From Streptomyces sp. NBC_00539 (lineage in GTDB: Bacteria > Actinomycetota > Actinomycetes > Streptomycetales > Streptomycetaceae): a DNA stretch of 64,000 nucleotides. A program made the position numbers and the translations under genes. Below the pieces are notes generated by a model that ran no database searches, was not told the DNA's origin, and saw only the letters and a program-made list of their open reading frames with translations. Every line of letters begins with the position of its first letter. Within the stretch, counting starts at the first letter, position 1. The stretch spans positions 4,607,501-4,671,500 of the forward strand of contig NZ_CP107811.1 of assembly GCF_036346105.1 (NCBI RefSeq), given 5' to 3'. This document shows positions 44,295 to 53,674 of this stretch, in pieces.

Positions 44295-47200
44295 ATGCTC
44301 GACAACGAAACCGAGAACACCAACCCCACCGCCGCCGGCAACGCCGACAGCGGGACCCCGAGCGACAGCCTGCCGCCGCGCAGGCGTCGTCGTGCCGCGT
44401 CCCGGCCCGCCGGGCCCCCCGGTGCCGCTGCCGCCGAGGCCGCTCCGGCCGCCGCCGCGCCCGTCGCGGCCCCCGCCGAGGAGGCCGCTGCGGCCGCCGC
44501 CCCGGCCCGTGCCCGCCGCCGCGCGACCCGCGCCGTGGCCGCTCCGGCTGCCGACGCCGTGGCCGAGGTGGTGGTCGAGGCTCCGGCCGCGGCCCCCGCT
44601 CCCGTCGCCGAAGCCGTGCCCGCCGTGGAGGAGCCCGCCGCTGCGGCCGCGCCGCGTGCCCGTCGCCGTGCCACCCGCGCCGTGACGGCCGCCGCGGCCC
44701 CGACCGCAGAGTCCCCGGCCGCCGCCGCGCCGGCCGCCGAGGCCGTGCCCGCCGTGGAGGAGCCCGCCGCTGCGGCCGCGCCGCGTGCCCGCCGCCGTGC
44801 CACCCGCGCCGTGACGGCCGCCGCGGCCCCGACCGCAGAGTCCCCGGCCGCCGCCGCGCCGGCCGCCGAAGAAGCCGCGCCCGCCGTGGAGGAGCCCGCC
44901 GCTGCGGCCGCGCCGCGTGCCCGCCGCCGCGCCACCCGCGCCGTGACGGCTCCCGAGACCCCGGCCGCCGAGGCCCCCGCGGCCGCCGCCGAGGAGCCGG
45001 TCGCCGCCAAGGCCACCGTCACCGTCGCCGACGCCGTCGACTCCCCGAAGCGCGGCGGACGCCGCCGTGCCACCCGCTCCGCCTCCCCGGCCGCCCCCGC
45101 GCAGCCCGCGGCGGCCGCTCCCGCCGCCGAGCCCGAGGCGCCCGCCGCCCCGGCCCCGGCGTCCCGTGGCGCCCGCCGCGCCGCGCGCCCCGCCGTGGCC
45201 GTGTTCCAGGCCCCGGTGTTCGCCGAGCCGATGTTCCAGACCCCGGAGACCGCCGCCATGGCCGCCGCGGCCGCTGCCGCCGCCTCCCGGGCCGAGGAAG
45301 CCGAGGAGGAAGAGGAGCCCGAGGCCGAGGTCGAAGCCGCCGCGGCCCCCGCCCCGCAGCCGGCCGGCCGTCGCCGCCGCCGTGGCCGTGGCGCCGTCGA
45401 GGCCGCTCCGGCCGCCGAATCGGCGCCCGTCTCGCTGGCCGACGTAGAACTGCACGAGGCCGAGGAGGCCGAGGTGGAGGCCGAGGCCGCCGACCTCGAC
45501 GACGAGGAGACCGACGGCGAGCGTCCGTCGCGTCGCCGCCGTCGCGGTGGCCGCCGCCGTCGCCGCGGTGAGGCCGCCGACCTGGACGAGTCCGCCGAGG
45601 ACGAGGCCGAGACCGAGGCCGCCGAGCAGGAGGCGGAAGAGGACGAGGACGCGGGCGAGGGCGATGACGAGGAGAGCGGCGCCCTCGGCTCCAGCTCCAG
45701 CCGGCGCCGCCGTCGTCGTCGCCGCCGCAGCGGTGACAGCGGCACGGACGTCGAGGCGGCCGAGGAGGACGGGGTCCGCACCGTCGTCAAGGTCCGCGAG
45801 CCGCGTCCGGCCCGCGAGAAGGCCGAGCCGTCCGACGAGGTCCAGTCCATCAAGGGCTCGACCCGTCTGGAGGCGAAGAAGCAGCGCCGCCGAGAGGGCC
45901 GCGAGCAGGGCCGCCGCCGCGTCCCGATCATCACGGAGGCCGAGTTCCTGGCCCGCCGTGAAGCCGTCGAGCGCGTGATGGTCGTCCGCCAGGCGGGCGA
46001 GCGCACGCAGATCGGCGTCCTCGAGGACAACGTGCTCGTCGAGCACTACGTCAACAAGGAAGAGGCCACCTCGTACGTCGGCAACGTCTACCTGGGCAAG
46101 GTCCAGAACGTGCTGCCGTCGATGGAGGCCGCCTTCATCGACATCGGCAAGGGCCGCAACGCCGTCCTGTACGCCGGTGAGGTCAACTTCGAGGCGCTGG
46201 GCATGGCCAACGGCCCGCGCCGCATCGAGTCCGCCCTCAAGTCGGGCCAGTCGGTCCTGGTGCAGGTCACCAAGGACCCGATCGGCCACAAGGGCGCCCG
46301 CCTGACCAGCCAGGTCTCACTGCCCGGCCGGTACCTGGTCTACGTGCCCGAGGGCTCGATGACCGGCATCAGCCGCAAGCTGCCCGACACCGAGCGCGCC
46401 CGCCTCAAGACCATCCTCAAGAAGATCGTCCCCGAGGACGCGGGCGTCATCGTGCGCACCGCCGCCGAGGGTGCGAGCGAGGACGAGCTGCGCCGTGACG
46501 TCGAGCGTCTGCAGGCCCAGTGGGAAGACATCCAGAAGAAGTCGAAGCAGATCACGACGTCTTCGCCGAGCCTGCTGTACGGCGAGCCGGACATGACCGT
46601 CCGCGTCGTGCGCGACATCTTCAACGAGGACTTCTCGAAGGTCATCGTCAGCGGTGACCAGGCGTGGGAGACCATCCACGGCTACGTGTCCCACGTGGCG
46701 CCGGACCTCGCGGACCGGCTGTCGCGCTGGACCTCCGAGGTGGACGTCTTCGCGACGTACCGGATCGACGAGCAGCTCGCCAAGGCGCTCGACCGCAAGG
46801 TGTGGCTGCCCTCGGGCGGTTCCCTCGTGATCGACAAGACCGAGGCGATGATCGTCATCGACGTCAACACCGGCAAGTTCACCGGTCAGGGCGGCAACCT
46901 GGAGGAGACCGTCACCAGGAACAACCTGGAGGCGGCCGAGGAGATCGTGCGCCAGCTGCGGCTGCGCGACCTGGGCGGCATCGTCGTCATCGACTTCATC
47001 GACATGGTGCTGGAGTCGAACCGGGACCTGGTGCTGCGCCGCATGCTGGAGTGCCTGGGCCGTGACCGGACCAAGCACCAGGTGGCGGAGGTCACCTCCC
47101 TCGGTCTGGTGCAGATGACCCGCAAGCGGGTCGGCCAGGGTCTGCTGGAGTCCTTCTCCGAGACCTGTGTCCACTGCAACGGACGCGGTGTCATCGTGCA

Positions 47201-48317
47201 CATGGACATCCCGACGGCGGCCGGCGGCGGTGGCAACGGCAAGCGCGCCAAGCGCCGTGGTGGCCGCGGTCACGAGCACGACCACGAGGTCGAGGCCGTC
47301 AGCACGGCCGTGACGGTCGACGCCGACGAGTACGAGGCCGAGACGGAGGCGGAGGTCGCGGCCGAGGTCGCGGCTCCGCGGGCGCTGCCCGAGCCGGAGT
47401 TCGTCGCGGGCGAGGAGCTGTACAGCAGCCCGGCCGAGGCGGAGGCCGCCGCGGGCATCAGCGGCCGGCGCAACCGTCGCCGTGCCACCCGCAAGGCGAC
47501 CGCTCCGGCCGGCGCCCCGCGCGGTGCGGCCGCCGCTGCGGTGCAGGCCCCGGCCGAGGTGGCCGCCCCGGTGACCCCGGTCATCGAGGACGAGCCGGCG
47601 CTGGAGCCGGCCGACACCGTCCTGGAGCCGGCCGCCGAGGTCGTCGCCGAGGCCGTGGAGGCCTCCGAGACGGTCGTGGCCGCGCCGGTGGAGGAGGCCC
47701 CGAAGGGCCGCACGCGTCGCCGTGCGACCCGCAAGGCCACCGCTCCGGCGGGTGCCCCGGCGGCTCCGGCCGAGCCGGAGGTCGTGGTCGAGGCCGTGGT
47801 CGCGCCCGAGGCCGCCCCCGTGGCGGAGCCGGTCGCGGTACCCGAGCCCGAGCCGGTCGCCGCGCAGGCCCCGGCGGAGCCCGTCGCCGAGGCCGCTCCG
47901 GCCCGTCCGCGCCGCCGTGCGACCCGCAAGGCCACCGCCCCGGCCGGTTCCCCGGCGGGCGCGGCCGAGGCGGCCGTGCTGGTCGTGGAGACGGCGTCGG
48001 CGGAGCCGCAGGCCCCGGCCGAGGCGCCGGTGGAAGCGGAGCCGGCCGAGGAAGCCGCTCCGGTCGCCAAGAAGGCCGTCCGCAAGACGGCCGCCAAGAA
48101 GGCGACCACCACCGCGGCGAAGAAGGCCCCGGCCAAGAAGGCCCCGGCGAAGAAGGCGGCGGCCACCAAGACCGCCACCGCGAAGAAGACGGCCGCCAAG
48201 AAGGCCACCACGGCCACCACGGCGGCCAAGAAGGCTCCGGCCAAGCGGGCGACGAAGAAGACGGCGGCGGCCGAGCAGCAGACGCCCCCGTCGGTCTCGG
48301 CTCCCGCCGAAGCCTGA
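44295..48317 (+). CDS. rne: Rne/Rng-family ribonuclease (RNase E/G type, RNase ES)
   Basis: A 1,340-residue endonuclease for mRNA decay and rRNA processing. Residues 1-540 are an Ala/Pro/Glu/Arg low-complexity extension with three long repeats, each holding RARRRATRAV. An acidic stretch is followed by an Arg9 run ([15 protein letters not shown]). The catalytic part has an S1 domain (SYVGNVYLGKVQNVLPSMEA, near 595), the DNase I-like site (MIVIDVNTGKFTGQGGNLEE, near 855, and VVIDFIDM) and the zinc link CVHCNGRG near 958. Residues 1000-1340 repeat RRRATRKATAPAG and end in a histone-H1-like Lys/Ala tail. The start is ATG 44295 with GGGAGAA upstream. Confidence 0.95.
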   Translation: MLDNETENTNPTAAGNADSGTPSDSLPPRRRRRAASRPAGPPGAAAAEAAPAAAAPVAAPAEEAAAAAAPARARRRATRAVAAPAADAVAEVVVEAPAAAPAPVAEAVPAVEEPAAAAAPRARRRATRAVTAAAAPTAESPAAAAPAAEAVPAVEEPAAAAAPRARRRATRAVTAAAAPTAESPAAAAPAAEEAAPAVEEPAAAAAPRARRRATRAVTAPETPAAEAPAAAAEEPVAAKATVTVADAVDSPKRGGRRRATRSASPAAPAQPAAAAPAAEPEAPAAPAPASRGARRAARPAVAVFQAPVFAEPMFQTPETAAMAAAAAAAASRAEEAEEEEEPEAEVEAAAAPAPQPAGRRRRRGRGAVEAAPAAESAPVSLADVELHEAEEAEVEAEAADLDDEETDGERPSRRRRRGGRRRRRGEAADLDESAEDEAETEAAEQEAEEDEDAGEGDDEESGALGSSSSRRRRRRRRRSGDSGTDVEAAEEDGVRTVVKVREPRPAREKAEPSDEVQSIKGSTRLEAKKQRRREGREQGRRRVPIITEAEFLARREAVERVMVVRQAGERTQIGVLEDNVLVEHYVNKEEATSYVGNVYLGKVQNVLPSMEAAFIDIGKGRNAVLYAGEVNFEALGMANGPRRIESALKSGQSVLVQVTKDPIGHKGARLTSQVSLPGRYLVYVPEGSMTGISRKLPDTERARLKTILKKIVPEDAGVIVRTAAEGASEDELRRDVERLQAQWEDIQKKSKQITTSSPSLLYGEPDMTVRVVRDIFNEDFSKVIVSGDQAWETIHGYVSHVAPDLADRLSRWTSEVDVFATYRIDEQLAKALDRKVWLPSGGSLVIDKTEAMIVIDVNTGKFTGQGGNLEETVTRNNLEAAEEIVRQLRLRDLGGIVVIDFIDMVLESNRDLVLRRMLECLGRDRTKHQVAEVTSLGLVQMTRKRVGQGLLESFSETCVHCNGRGVIVHMDIPTAAGGGGNGKRAKRRGGRGHEHDHEVEAVSTAVTVDADEYEAETEAEVAAEVAAPRALPEPEFVAGEELYSSPAEAEAAAGISGRRNRRRATRKATAPAGAPRGAAAAAVQAPAEVAAPVTPVIEDEPALEPADTVLEPAAEVVAEAVEASETVVAAPVEEAPKGRTRRRATRKATAPAGAPAAPAEPEVVVEAVVAPEAAPVAEPVAVPEPEPVAAQAPAEPVAEAAPARPRRRATRKATAPAGSPAGAAEAAVLVVETASAEPQAPAEAPVEAEPAEEAAPVAKKAVRKTAAKKATTTAAKKAPAKKAPAKKAAATKTATAKKTAAKKATTATTAAKKAPAKRATKKTAAAEQQTPPSVSAPAEA
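44616..44960 (+). repeat. Three tandem repeats of about 129-132 bp inside rne
   Basis: Units begin at 44616, 44745 and 44877 (spacing 129 and 132 bp, the last with one extra codon). Each codes PAVEEPAAAAAPRARRRATR. The first two are nearly identical in DNA, so the duplication is recent. Confidence 0.9.
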
Positions 48318-48329
48318 TCCGCGCAACGC

Positions 48330-48361
48330 CCGTGGGCCCCGCCGAGCGGCGGGGCCCACGG
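48330..48361 (+). terminator. Terminator of rne
   Basis: Perfect 14-bp stem CCGTGGGCCCCGCC with its complement, loop GAGC. Confidence 0.9.
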
Positions 48362-48377
48362 CCTTGCGGGAGCCGGT

Positions 48378-48406
48378 TTGACCCCCCGGAACCAGCCCCG
48401 TAACCT
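48378..48406 (+). promoter_or_regulatory. rplU promoter
   Basis: TTGACC (48378), a spacer of exactly 17 bases, and TAACCT (48401). This is the clearest sigma-HrdB-type promoter in the window. The expected start is near 48413. Confidence 0.8.
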
Positions 48407-48412
48407 AGACCG

Positions 48413-48585
48413 TCGGCATGTCCTAGACGATTGACGTCTAGTGCGCGTCGCGCTCCTGAGCACCTTCCTCCCGCTGAGCACCACGTGCGGGAGAGGCCGC
48501 TCGTCCATTCCGGATCACCGTGGGCCCCGGCCCATGTGAGCGGCTGGCTTCAGGAGCATCCGTCCCGAGTGAGAGAGAGATCCGC
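48413..48585 (+). promoter_or_regulatory. rplU leader, about 170 bases, with a hairpin
   Basis: The leader carries a perfect 7-bp stem CTAGACG-ATTGA-CGTCTAG (48423-48441) near its 5' end. Long leaders often let ribosomal proteins control their own synthesis; no known class is recognised here. Confidence 0.45.
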
Positions 48586-48906
48586 GTGTACGCCATCGTG
48601 CGCAGCGGTGGTCGCCAGCACAAGGTTGCTGTCGGCGACATCGTTGAGGTTGACAAGATTTCCACTGCCAAGGTTGGCGACACGGTCGAGCTCTCGACCC
48701 TGCTCGTTGTCGACGGCGACGCCGTGACCAGCGACCCGTGGGTGCTGGCCGGGATCAAGGTCCAGGCCGAGATCGTGGACCACCACAAGGGCGCCAAGAT
48801 CGACATCCTGCGCTACAAGAACAAGACCGGCTACCGCCGTCGCCAGGGTCACCGTCAGCAGTACACGGCGATCAAGGTCACCGGTATCCCCACGGCTGCG
48901 AAGTAA
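48586..48906 (+). CDS. rplU: Large-subunit ribosomal protein bL21
   Basis: 106 residues from GTG 48586 ([20 protein letters not shown]). Signature at the C-terminus: [20 protein letters not shown]. It binds 23S rRNA next to bL20. GAGAGAGA lies about 8 bases before the start. It is 13 bases from rpmA, so the pair is one operon. Confidence 0.98.
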   Translation: MYAIVRSGGRQHKVAVGDIVEVDKISTAKVGDTVELSTLLVVDGDAVTSDPWVLAGIKVQAEIVDHHKGAKIDILRYKNKTGYRRRQGHRQQYTAIKVTGIPTAAK

Positions 48907-48919
48907 GAGGGACTGAGAC

Positions 48920-49174
48920 ATGGCACACAAGAAGGGCGCATCGTCCACCCGGAACGGGCGCGACTCCAATGCCCAGCGGCTCGGCGTGAAGCGCTTCGGC
49001 GGTCAGGTCGTTTCCGCCGGCGAGATCCTCGTCCGCCAGCGCGGCACCCACTTCCACCCGGGTTCGGGTGTCGGTCGTGGTGGCGACGACACGCTGTTCG
49101 CGCTGCAGGCCGGTTCGGTCGAGTTCGGCACGCACCGTGGCCGCAAGGTCGTCAACATCGTTCCGGCCGCCTGA
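48920..49174 (+). CDS. rpmA: Large-subunit ribosomal protein bL27
   Basis: 84 residues, [20 protein letters not shown], then [20 protein letters not shown] and [17 protein letters not shown]. Its N-terminus reaches the peptidyl-transferase centre. A GAGGG ribosome site is present. A two-part hairpin follows before obg. Confidence 0.98.
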   Translation: MAHKKGASSTRNGRDSNAQRLGVKRFGGQVVSAGEILVRQRGTHFHPGSGVGRGGDDTLFALQAGSVEFGTHRGRKVVNIVPAA

Positions 49175-49207
49175 TCCAGCTCCTGCTGATCAGCGGTACG
49201 TAACTTC

Positions 49208-49264
49208 CCGAGGGCGGATCTCAGCTCTTCCCGGCGCGAGCCGGGAAGAGAGGTCCGCCCTCGG
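49208..49264 (+). terminator. Terminator of rplU-rpmA
   Basis: Outer stem CCGAGGGCGGA/TCCGCCCTCGG and inner stem CTCTTCCCGG/CCGGGAAGAG. Confidence 0.9.
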
Positions 49265-49343
49265 CGCGTTGTCATATAGACCACGTTTTAATGGGCAGCA
49301 AGGCCTGCCCGGGACATTCCCGTATGTATCTGGAGGAACACCC

Positions 49344-50789
49344 ATGACCACCTTCGTGGACCGCGTCGAGCTGCACGTCGCCGCGGGTAACGGGGGCCAC
49401 GGCTGCGCCTCCGTTCACCGGGAGAAGTTCAAGCCGCTCGGCGGCCCCGACGGCGGCAACGGCGGCCGTGGCGGCGACGTCATCCTCGTGGTGGAGCAGG
49501 CGATCACGACCCTGCTCGACTACCACCACAGCCCCCACCGCAAGGCCACCAACGGCAAGCCCGGCGAGGGCGGCAACCGCTCCGGCAAGGACGGCCAGGA
49601 CCTGGTCCTGCCCGTGCCGGACGGCACCGTCGTCCTCGACAAGGAGGGCAACGTCCTCGCCGACCTCGTCGGCCAGGGCACCACGTACGTCGCCGCGGAG
49701 GGCGGCCGCGGCGGTCTCGGCAACGCCGCACTGTCCTCCGCGCGCCGCAAGGCGCCCGGCTTCGCGCTCCTCGGCGTCCCCGGCACCACCGGTGACATCG
49801 TCCTGGAGCTCAAGACCGTCGCCGACGTGGCGCTGGTCGGCTTCCCGAGCGCCGGCAAGTCCTCGCTGATCTCGGTGCTCTCCGCCGCCAAGCCGAAGAT
49901 CGCGGACTACCCCTTCACCACCCTCGTCCCGAACCTGGGTGTCGTCACGGCCGGCTCGACCGTCTACACGATCGCCGACGTCCCGGGTCTGATCCCGGGA
50001 GCCAGCCAGGGCAAGGGCCTGGGCCTGGAGTTCCTGCGCCACGTCGAGCGCTGCTCGGTGCTGGTGCACGTACTGGACACCGCCACCCTGGAGTCCGACC
50101 GCGACCCGGTGGCCGACCTCGACGTCATCGAGGAAGAGCTCAAGATCTACGGCGGCGGCCTGGAGAAGCGCCCGCGGCTCGTCGTCCTCAACAAGGTCGA
50201 CATCCCGGACGGCCAGGACCTCGCCGACATGGTCCGCCCCGACCTGGAGGCCCGCGGCTACAAGGTCTTCGAGGTCTCCGCCGTCGCCCGTACGGGCCTC
50301 AAGGAGCTCTCCTACTTCCTCGCCGAGGTCGTCGCGAAGGCGCGCGCCCGCAAGCCGAAGGAGGAGGCGACCCGCATCGTCATCCGCCCGAAGGCCGTGG
50401 ACGACGCCGGCTTCACCGTCACCTACGACGAGGTCGAGGACGTCTACAACGTGCGCGGCGAGAAGCCCGAACGCTGGGTCCGCCAGACCGACTTCAACAA
50501 CGACGAGGCCGTCGGTTACCTCGCCGACCGCCTCAACCGCCTCGGTGTCGAGGACGCCCTCAAGAAGGCGGGCGCCCGCGCCGGTGACGGCGTGGCCATC
50601 GGCTCCGACGAGAACGCCGTGGTCTTCGACTGGGAGCCGACCATGATGGCCGGCGCCGAGATGCTGGGCCGCCGTGGCGAGGACCACCGCATGGAGGCCC
50701 CGCGCCCGGCCACGCAGCGCCGCAAGGAGCGGGACGCCAAGCGCAGCGACTCCGTGCAGCAGGAGTACGACGAGTTCCGCCCCTTCTGA
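49344..50789 (+). CDS. obgE: Obg-family GTPase (CgtA/ObgE)
   Basis: A 481-residue GTPase for 50S assembly and stress and development control. The glycine-rich Obg fold (residues 1-157) has [19 protein letters not shown]. The G domain has G1 [10 protein letters not shown]3 DVPG and G4 NKVD. The C-terminal OCT domain (about 330-420) is the typical extra domain of Gram-positive Obg. In Streptomyces, Obg affects sporulation. The start is ATG 49344 with GGAGGA 8 bases upstream. It follows rpmA past a terminator, so it has its own promoter or partial read-through. Confidence 0.96.
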   Translation: MTTFVDRVELHVAAGNGGHGCASVHREKFKPLGGPDGGNGGRGGDVILVVEQAITTLLDYHHSPHRKATNGKPGEGGNRSGKDGQDLVLPVPDGTVVLDKEGNVLADLVGQGTTYVAAEGGRGGLGNAALSSARRKAPGFALLGVPGTTGDIVLELKTVADVALVGFPSAGKSSLISVLSAAKPKIADYPFTTLVPNLGVVTAGSTVYTIADVPGLIPGASQGKGLGLEFLRHVERCSVLVHVLDTATLESDRDPVADLDVIEEELKIYGGGLEKRPRLVVLNKVDIPDGQDLADMVRPDLEARGYKVFEVSAVARTGLKELSYFLAEVVAKARARKPKEEATRIVIRPKAVDDAGFTVTYDEVEDVYNVRGEKPERWVRQTDFNNDEAVGYLADRLNRLGVEDALKKAGARAGDGVAIGSDENAVVFDWEPTMMAGAEMLGRRGEDHRMEAPRPATQRRKERDAKRSDSVQQEYDEFRPF

Positions 50790-50831
50790 GTGGTGACCGG
50801 TCCTGTTGAGGTGACCTTTATCCGGGTCGCC

Positions 50832-50837
50832 TAGGAT
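50832..50837 (+). promoter_or_regulatory. -10 element of the first glycosyltransferase gene, leaderless
   Basis: TAGGAT ends 7 bases before GTG 50845. There is no ribosome site. Confidence 0.5.
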
Positions 50838-50844
50838 CCACTGG

Positions 50845-52482
50845 GTGACCAGCTCCAATGCCGCCACCGTTTCCGTCGTGGTGATCGCGTACAACGACGC
50901 CGGGCTCGTGGGCGAAGCCGTTACCTCGGCTCTCGCCCAGGGCCCGGTGGTCGCCGAGGTCGTCGCCGTGAACGACGCCTCCTCCGACGACACCGCGAGG
51001 GTGCTGGACGACCTGGCCGCCCGGCACCCACGGGTGAGGGTCCTGCACCGCACCGAGAACAGCGGTGGCTGCGGGACCCCTCGCAACGACGGGATCGCGG
51101 CGGCGACCGCCCCCTACGTCCTGTTCCTCGACAGCGACGACGTTCTGCCGCCGGGTGCGGCCGACGCCCTGGTCGGCGCCGCGCGGGAACACAAGACGCC
51201 GGTCACCGTGGGCGCGTGCGTGCGGCGCGAGCTGCCGCAGCACCTCGACGTGCCGTGGGTGCCGAAGCTGTACACCGCCGGTGACGTGATCGAGCGGCCC
51301 GCGCAGCGGACCGAGCTGGTCCGCGACACCCTCTGCGTCAACAAGCTCTACGAGCGCGCCTTCCTGGACGAGCACGCCATCCGGTTCCCCGACGGCCGCT
51401 TCCGCTACGAGGACTTCGTCTTCACCGCGCGCGTGCTGGCCGCGGAGCCGCGCATCGCGGTGATCGGCGATCTCGTCTACGTCTGGCACGTGCGCCGCGA
51501 CGCCGCGCAGGTGTCGATCTCCCTCGACCGCAAGGACGTCGGCAACTGGCGTTCGCGGATCGAAGCCCACCGCACCGCGTCCCGGATCCTCGCCGAGTCC
51601 TCGCCGGAGCTGGGCCACGCCTGCCAGGTCAAGTTCCTGGAGTACGACCTGCGCATGTACCTGCGCGAGATCGGCCCGGACCCGCAGTACCAGGCAGCCT
51701 GGTGGACCCTGACGCGGGAGTACCTGGCCGGTTTCGCCGAGGCCGACATCGAGGCCGCGGGGGCGCACGCCCGCTGGATCGTGCGGGTGCTGCGGGCGAC
51801 CGCGACCCCGCCCGCCGACCTCGCGCGGCTCGCCCGCTTCGCCGCGGAACCACCGCGCCTGGAGCCCCCGTACGCGACCTCCGCCGAGGGGCTGCCGGTG
51901 TGGAGCCAGGAGCTGCCCGTGGAGCTGGACCGCCTGGCGGAACTGCCGACGCAAGACCTGCCCGTCACCATCGACGCCCGGGCGGCCGGCGTCTCGGGGC
52001 TTCACCTGCGGGTGCACGACCTGTACGGGCGCCTCGCCGCGGCCGGGCCGCGCACCGTCCGGCCGGTGTTCCTGCCGCGCTCGGGCGGGGAACCCGTACG
52101 AGGGCTGCCGGTGGAGCTGCGCCCGGCCGAGGACGGCGACGGCTGGGTCTGCGACGTGCCGTTCCGTCTCACCCCGCTGGCGGACGCCGGGCGGCGCCAG
52201 GGCCGGCGCGGGATGCAGGCCTGGGGCGTGCAGATCGGTGTGGAGTGTGCCGACGGGAGCTCCCTGACGACCTCCCCGCGCCCCCTCGACGGCCTGCTCC
52301 GCAGACGCGCCCTGCCCAGCAGCCGGTACGGTGTTCTGCTGGCGCAGCCGTACCGCACGGCCGGCGGCTCGCTGGCGGTCCGGCTCGCGCCGGGCGCGGC
52401 GGGTGCGCTGAGCTTCGTACGCAACCGGCTCGGCAGGGCCACGGCCAAGATGAAGGCCAAGGCCGCGCCGAAGCCGGGCTGA
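50845..52482 (+). CDS. Family 2 glycosyltransferase with extra C-terminal domain
   Basis: 545 residues from GTG 50845. The GT-A domain is at about 8-230: VSVVVIAYNDAGLVGEAV, the DxD-like FLDSDDVLPPGAADAL and the catalytic-region YEDFVF. The second half has no named domain I recognise and ends in a basic stretch (RNRLGRATAKMKAKAAPKPG). The N-terminal half resembles the GT2 part of the 54865 protein (NSGGCG.PRN is shared). Likely adds sugars to a cell-wall glycopolymer; sugar unknown. galE lies 102 bases downstream on the same strand. Confidence 0.88.
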   Translation: MTSSNAATVSVVVIAYNDAGLVGEAVTSALAQGPVVAEVVAVNDASSDDTARVLDDLAARHPRVRVLHRTENSGGCGTPRNDGIAAATAPYVLFLDSDDVLPPGAADALVGAAREHKTPVTVGACVRRELPQHLDVPWVPKLYTAGDVIERPAQRTELVRDTLCVNKLYERAFLDEHAIRFPDGRFRYEDFVFTARVLAAEPRIAVIGDLVYVWHVRRDAAQVSISLDRKDVGNWRSRIEAHRTASRILAESSPELGHACQVKFLEYDLRMYLREIGPDPQYQAAWWTLTREYLAGFAEADIEAAGAHARWIVRVLRATATPPADLARLARFAAEPPRLEPPYATSAEGLPVWSQELPVELDRLAELPTQDLPVTIDARAAGVSGLHLRVHDLYGRLAAAGPRTVRPVFLPRSGGEPVRGLPVELRPAEDGDGWVCDVPFRLTPLADAGRRQGRRGMQAWGVQIGVECADGSSLTTSPRPLDGLLRRRALPSSRYGVLLAQPYRTAGGSLAVRLAPGAAGALSFVRNRLGRATAKMKAKAAPKPG

Positions 52483-52584
52483 CCGGCGCGCCAGGCACAG
52501 GCGCAGGACGCGGCCGGCCCGGGCAGGGCCGGCACGGCACGGCACGGCAAGACCACAGGACAGACAGGACTCGGGAGACTAGGC

Positions 52585-53586
52585 ATGACATTTCTGATCA
52601 CCGGTGGCGCCGGGTACATCGGCGCGCACGTCGTCCGCGCGATGCTGCTCGCGGGAGAGCAGGTCGTCGTCATCGACGACCTCTCCACGGGCGACGAGAG
52701 CCGTGTGCCGGAGGGCGTGCCGCTGGTGATCGGCTCGGTCCTGGACCGGCTGATCCTCGACGAGACCATCGCGCAGCACGAGATCACCGGCGTGGTGCAC
52801 CTCGCGGGCAAGAAGCAGGTCGGCGAGTCCGTCGAGAAGCCGCTGTACTACTACAACGAGAACGTGCAGGGCCTGACGGTCCTGCTCCAGGCGGTGGCCG
52901 CCGCCGGCATCCGCAACTTCCTGTTCTCCTCCTCCGCCTCCGTCTACGGCATGCCGGACGTCGACCTGGTCACCGAGGACACCCCCTGCCTGCCGCTGAG
53001 CCCGTACGGCGAGACCAAGCTGGCCGGCGAATGGCTGGTCCGCGCCGCCGGCAAGGCCCACGGCATCTCCACGGCCTGCCTGCGCTACTTCAACGTGGCG
53101 GGCGCCGCCACGCCCGAGCTCGCCGACACCGGCGTCTTCAACCTCGTGCCGATGGTCTTCGAGCGCTACAGCGCCGGTGAGGGCGCGCGGATCTTCGGCG
53201 ACGACTACCCGACCCCGGACGGCACCTGCATCCGCGACTACATCCACGTCGAGGACCTGGCGGACGCCCACGTGGTGGCCGCGCGCAAGCTCGCCGAGTG
53301 GGGCGCGCAGGGCCAGTACCAGGACCTCACCGTCAACATCGGCCGCGGCGAGGGCGTCTCCGTCCGCGAGATGGTCGAGCTGATGAACGCCCACACCGGG
53401 CACGACCTCGCCCCCGTGGTCACCCCGCGCCGCCCCGGCGACCCGGCGAAGGTCGTGGCCTCGGCCGACAAGATCGCAGCCGAGCTGGGCTGGAAGGCCA
53501 AGCACGACGTCCGCGAGATGATCACCTCCGCGTGGGCGGGCTGGGAGGCCAACCGCGAGGGCGCCCTCGACCCCGCCGGCCGCTAG
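52585..53586 (+). CDS. galE: UDP-glucose 4-epimerase
   Basis: A 333-residue NAD-dependent SDR enzyme that interconverts UDP-glucose and UDP-galactose. The N-terminal FLITGGAGYIGAHVVRAMLL holds NAD. The catalytic Ser is in SSSASVYG and Tyr-x-x-x-Lys in SPYGETKLAG. RDYIHVEDLADAH is in the C-terminal part. The neighbours suggest it supplies UDP-galactose, or UDP-GalNAc, for the glycopolymer. It ends at a strong hairpin that also serves the convergent GT4 gene. Confidence 0.95.
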   Translation: MTFLITGGAGYIGAHVVRAMLLAGEQVVVIDDLSTGDESRVPEGVPLVIGSVLDRLILDETIAQHEITGVVHLAGKKQVGESVEKPLYYYNENVQGLTVLLQAVAAAGIRNFLFSSSASVYGMPDVDLVTEDTPCLPLSPYGETKLAGEWLVRAAGKAHGISTACLRYFNVAGAATPELADTGVFNLVPMVFERYSAGEGARIFGDDYPTPDGTCIRDYIHVEDLADAHVVAARKLAEWGAQGQYQDLTVNIGRGEGVSVREMVELMNAHTGHDLAPVVTPRRPGDPAKVVASADKIAAELGWKAKHDVREMITSAWAGWEANREGALDPAGR

Positions 53587-53614
53587 CCGGTACGTACGAA
53601 GCCGGTACGTACGA
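53585..53614. repeat. Two tandem 15-bp copies
   Basis: AGCCGGTACGTACGA twice in a row, overlapping the galE stop codon. Each copy has the palindrome GTACGTAC. Confidence 0.8.
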
Positions 53615-53651
53615 AGCCGCCCGCCCCGGATCCGGTCCGGGGCGGGCGGCT
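53615..53651. terminator. Bidirectional terminator
   Basis: Perfect 16-bp stem AGCCGCCCGCCCCGGA, loop TCCGG, between convergent galE and GT4 genes. Confidence 0.92.
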
Positions 53652-53674
53652 TTCGTATGCGGCGGGCGGGGAGG

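Noticed and set aside
44616-44960. Tandem DNA repeats as a separate repeat element
   Set aside because: They are in frame inside rne and code a repeated Ala/Pro/Arg segment of the protein.
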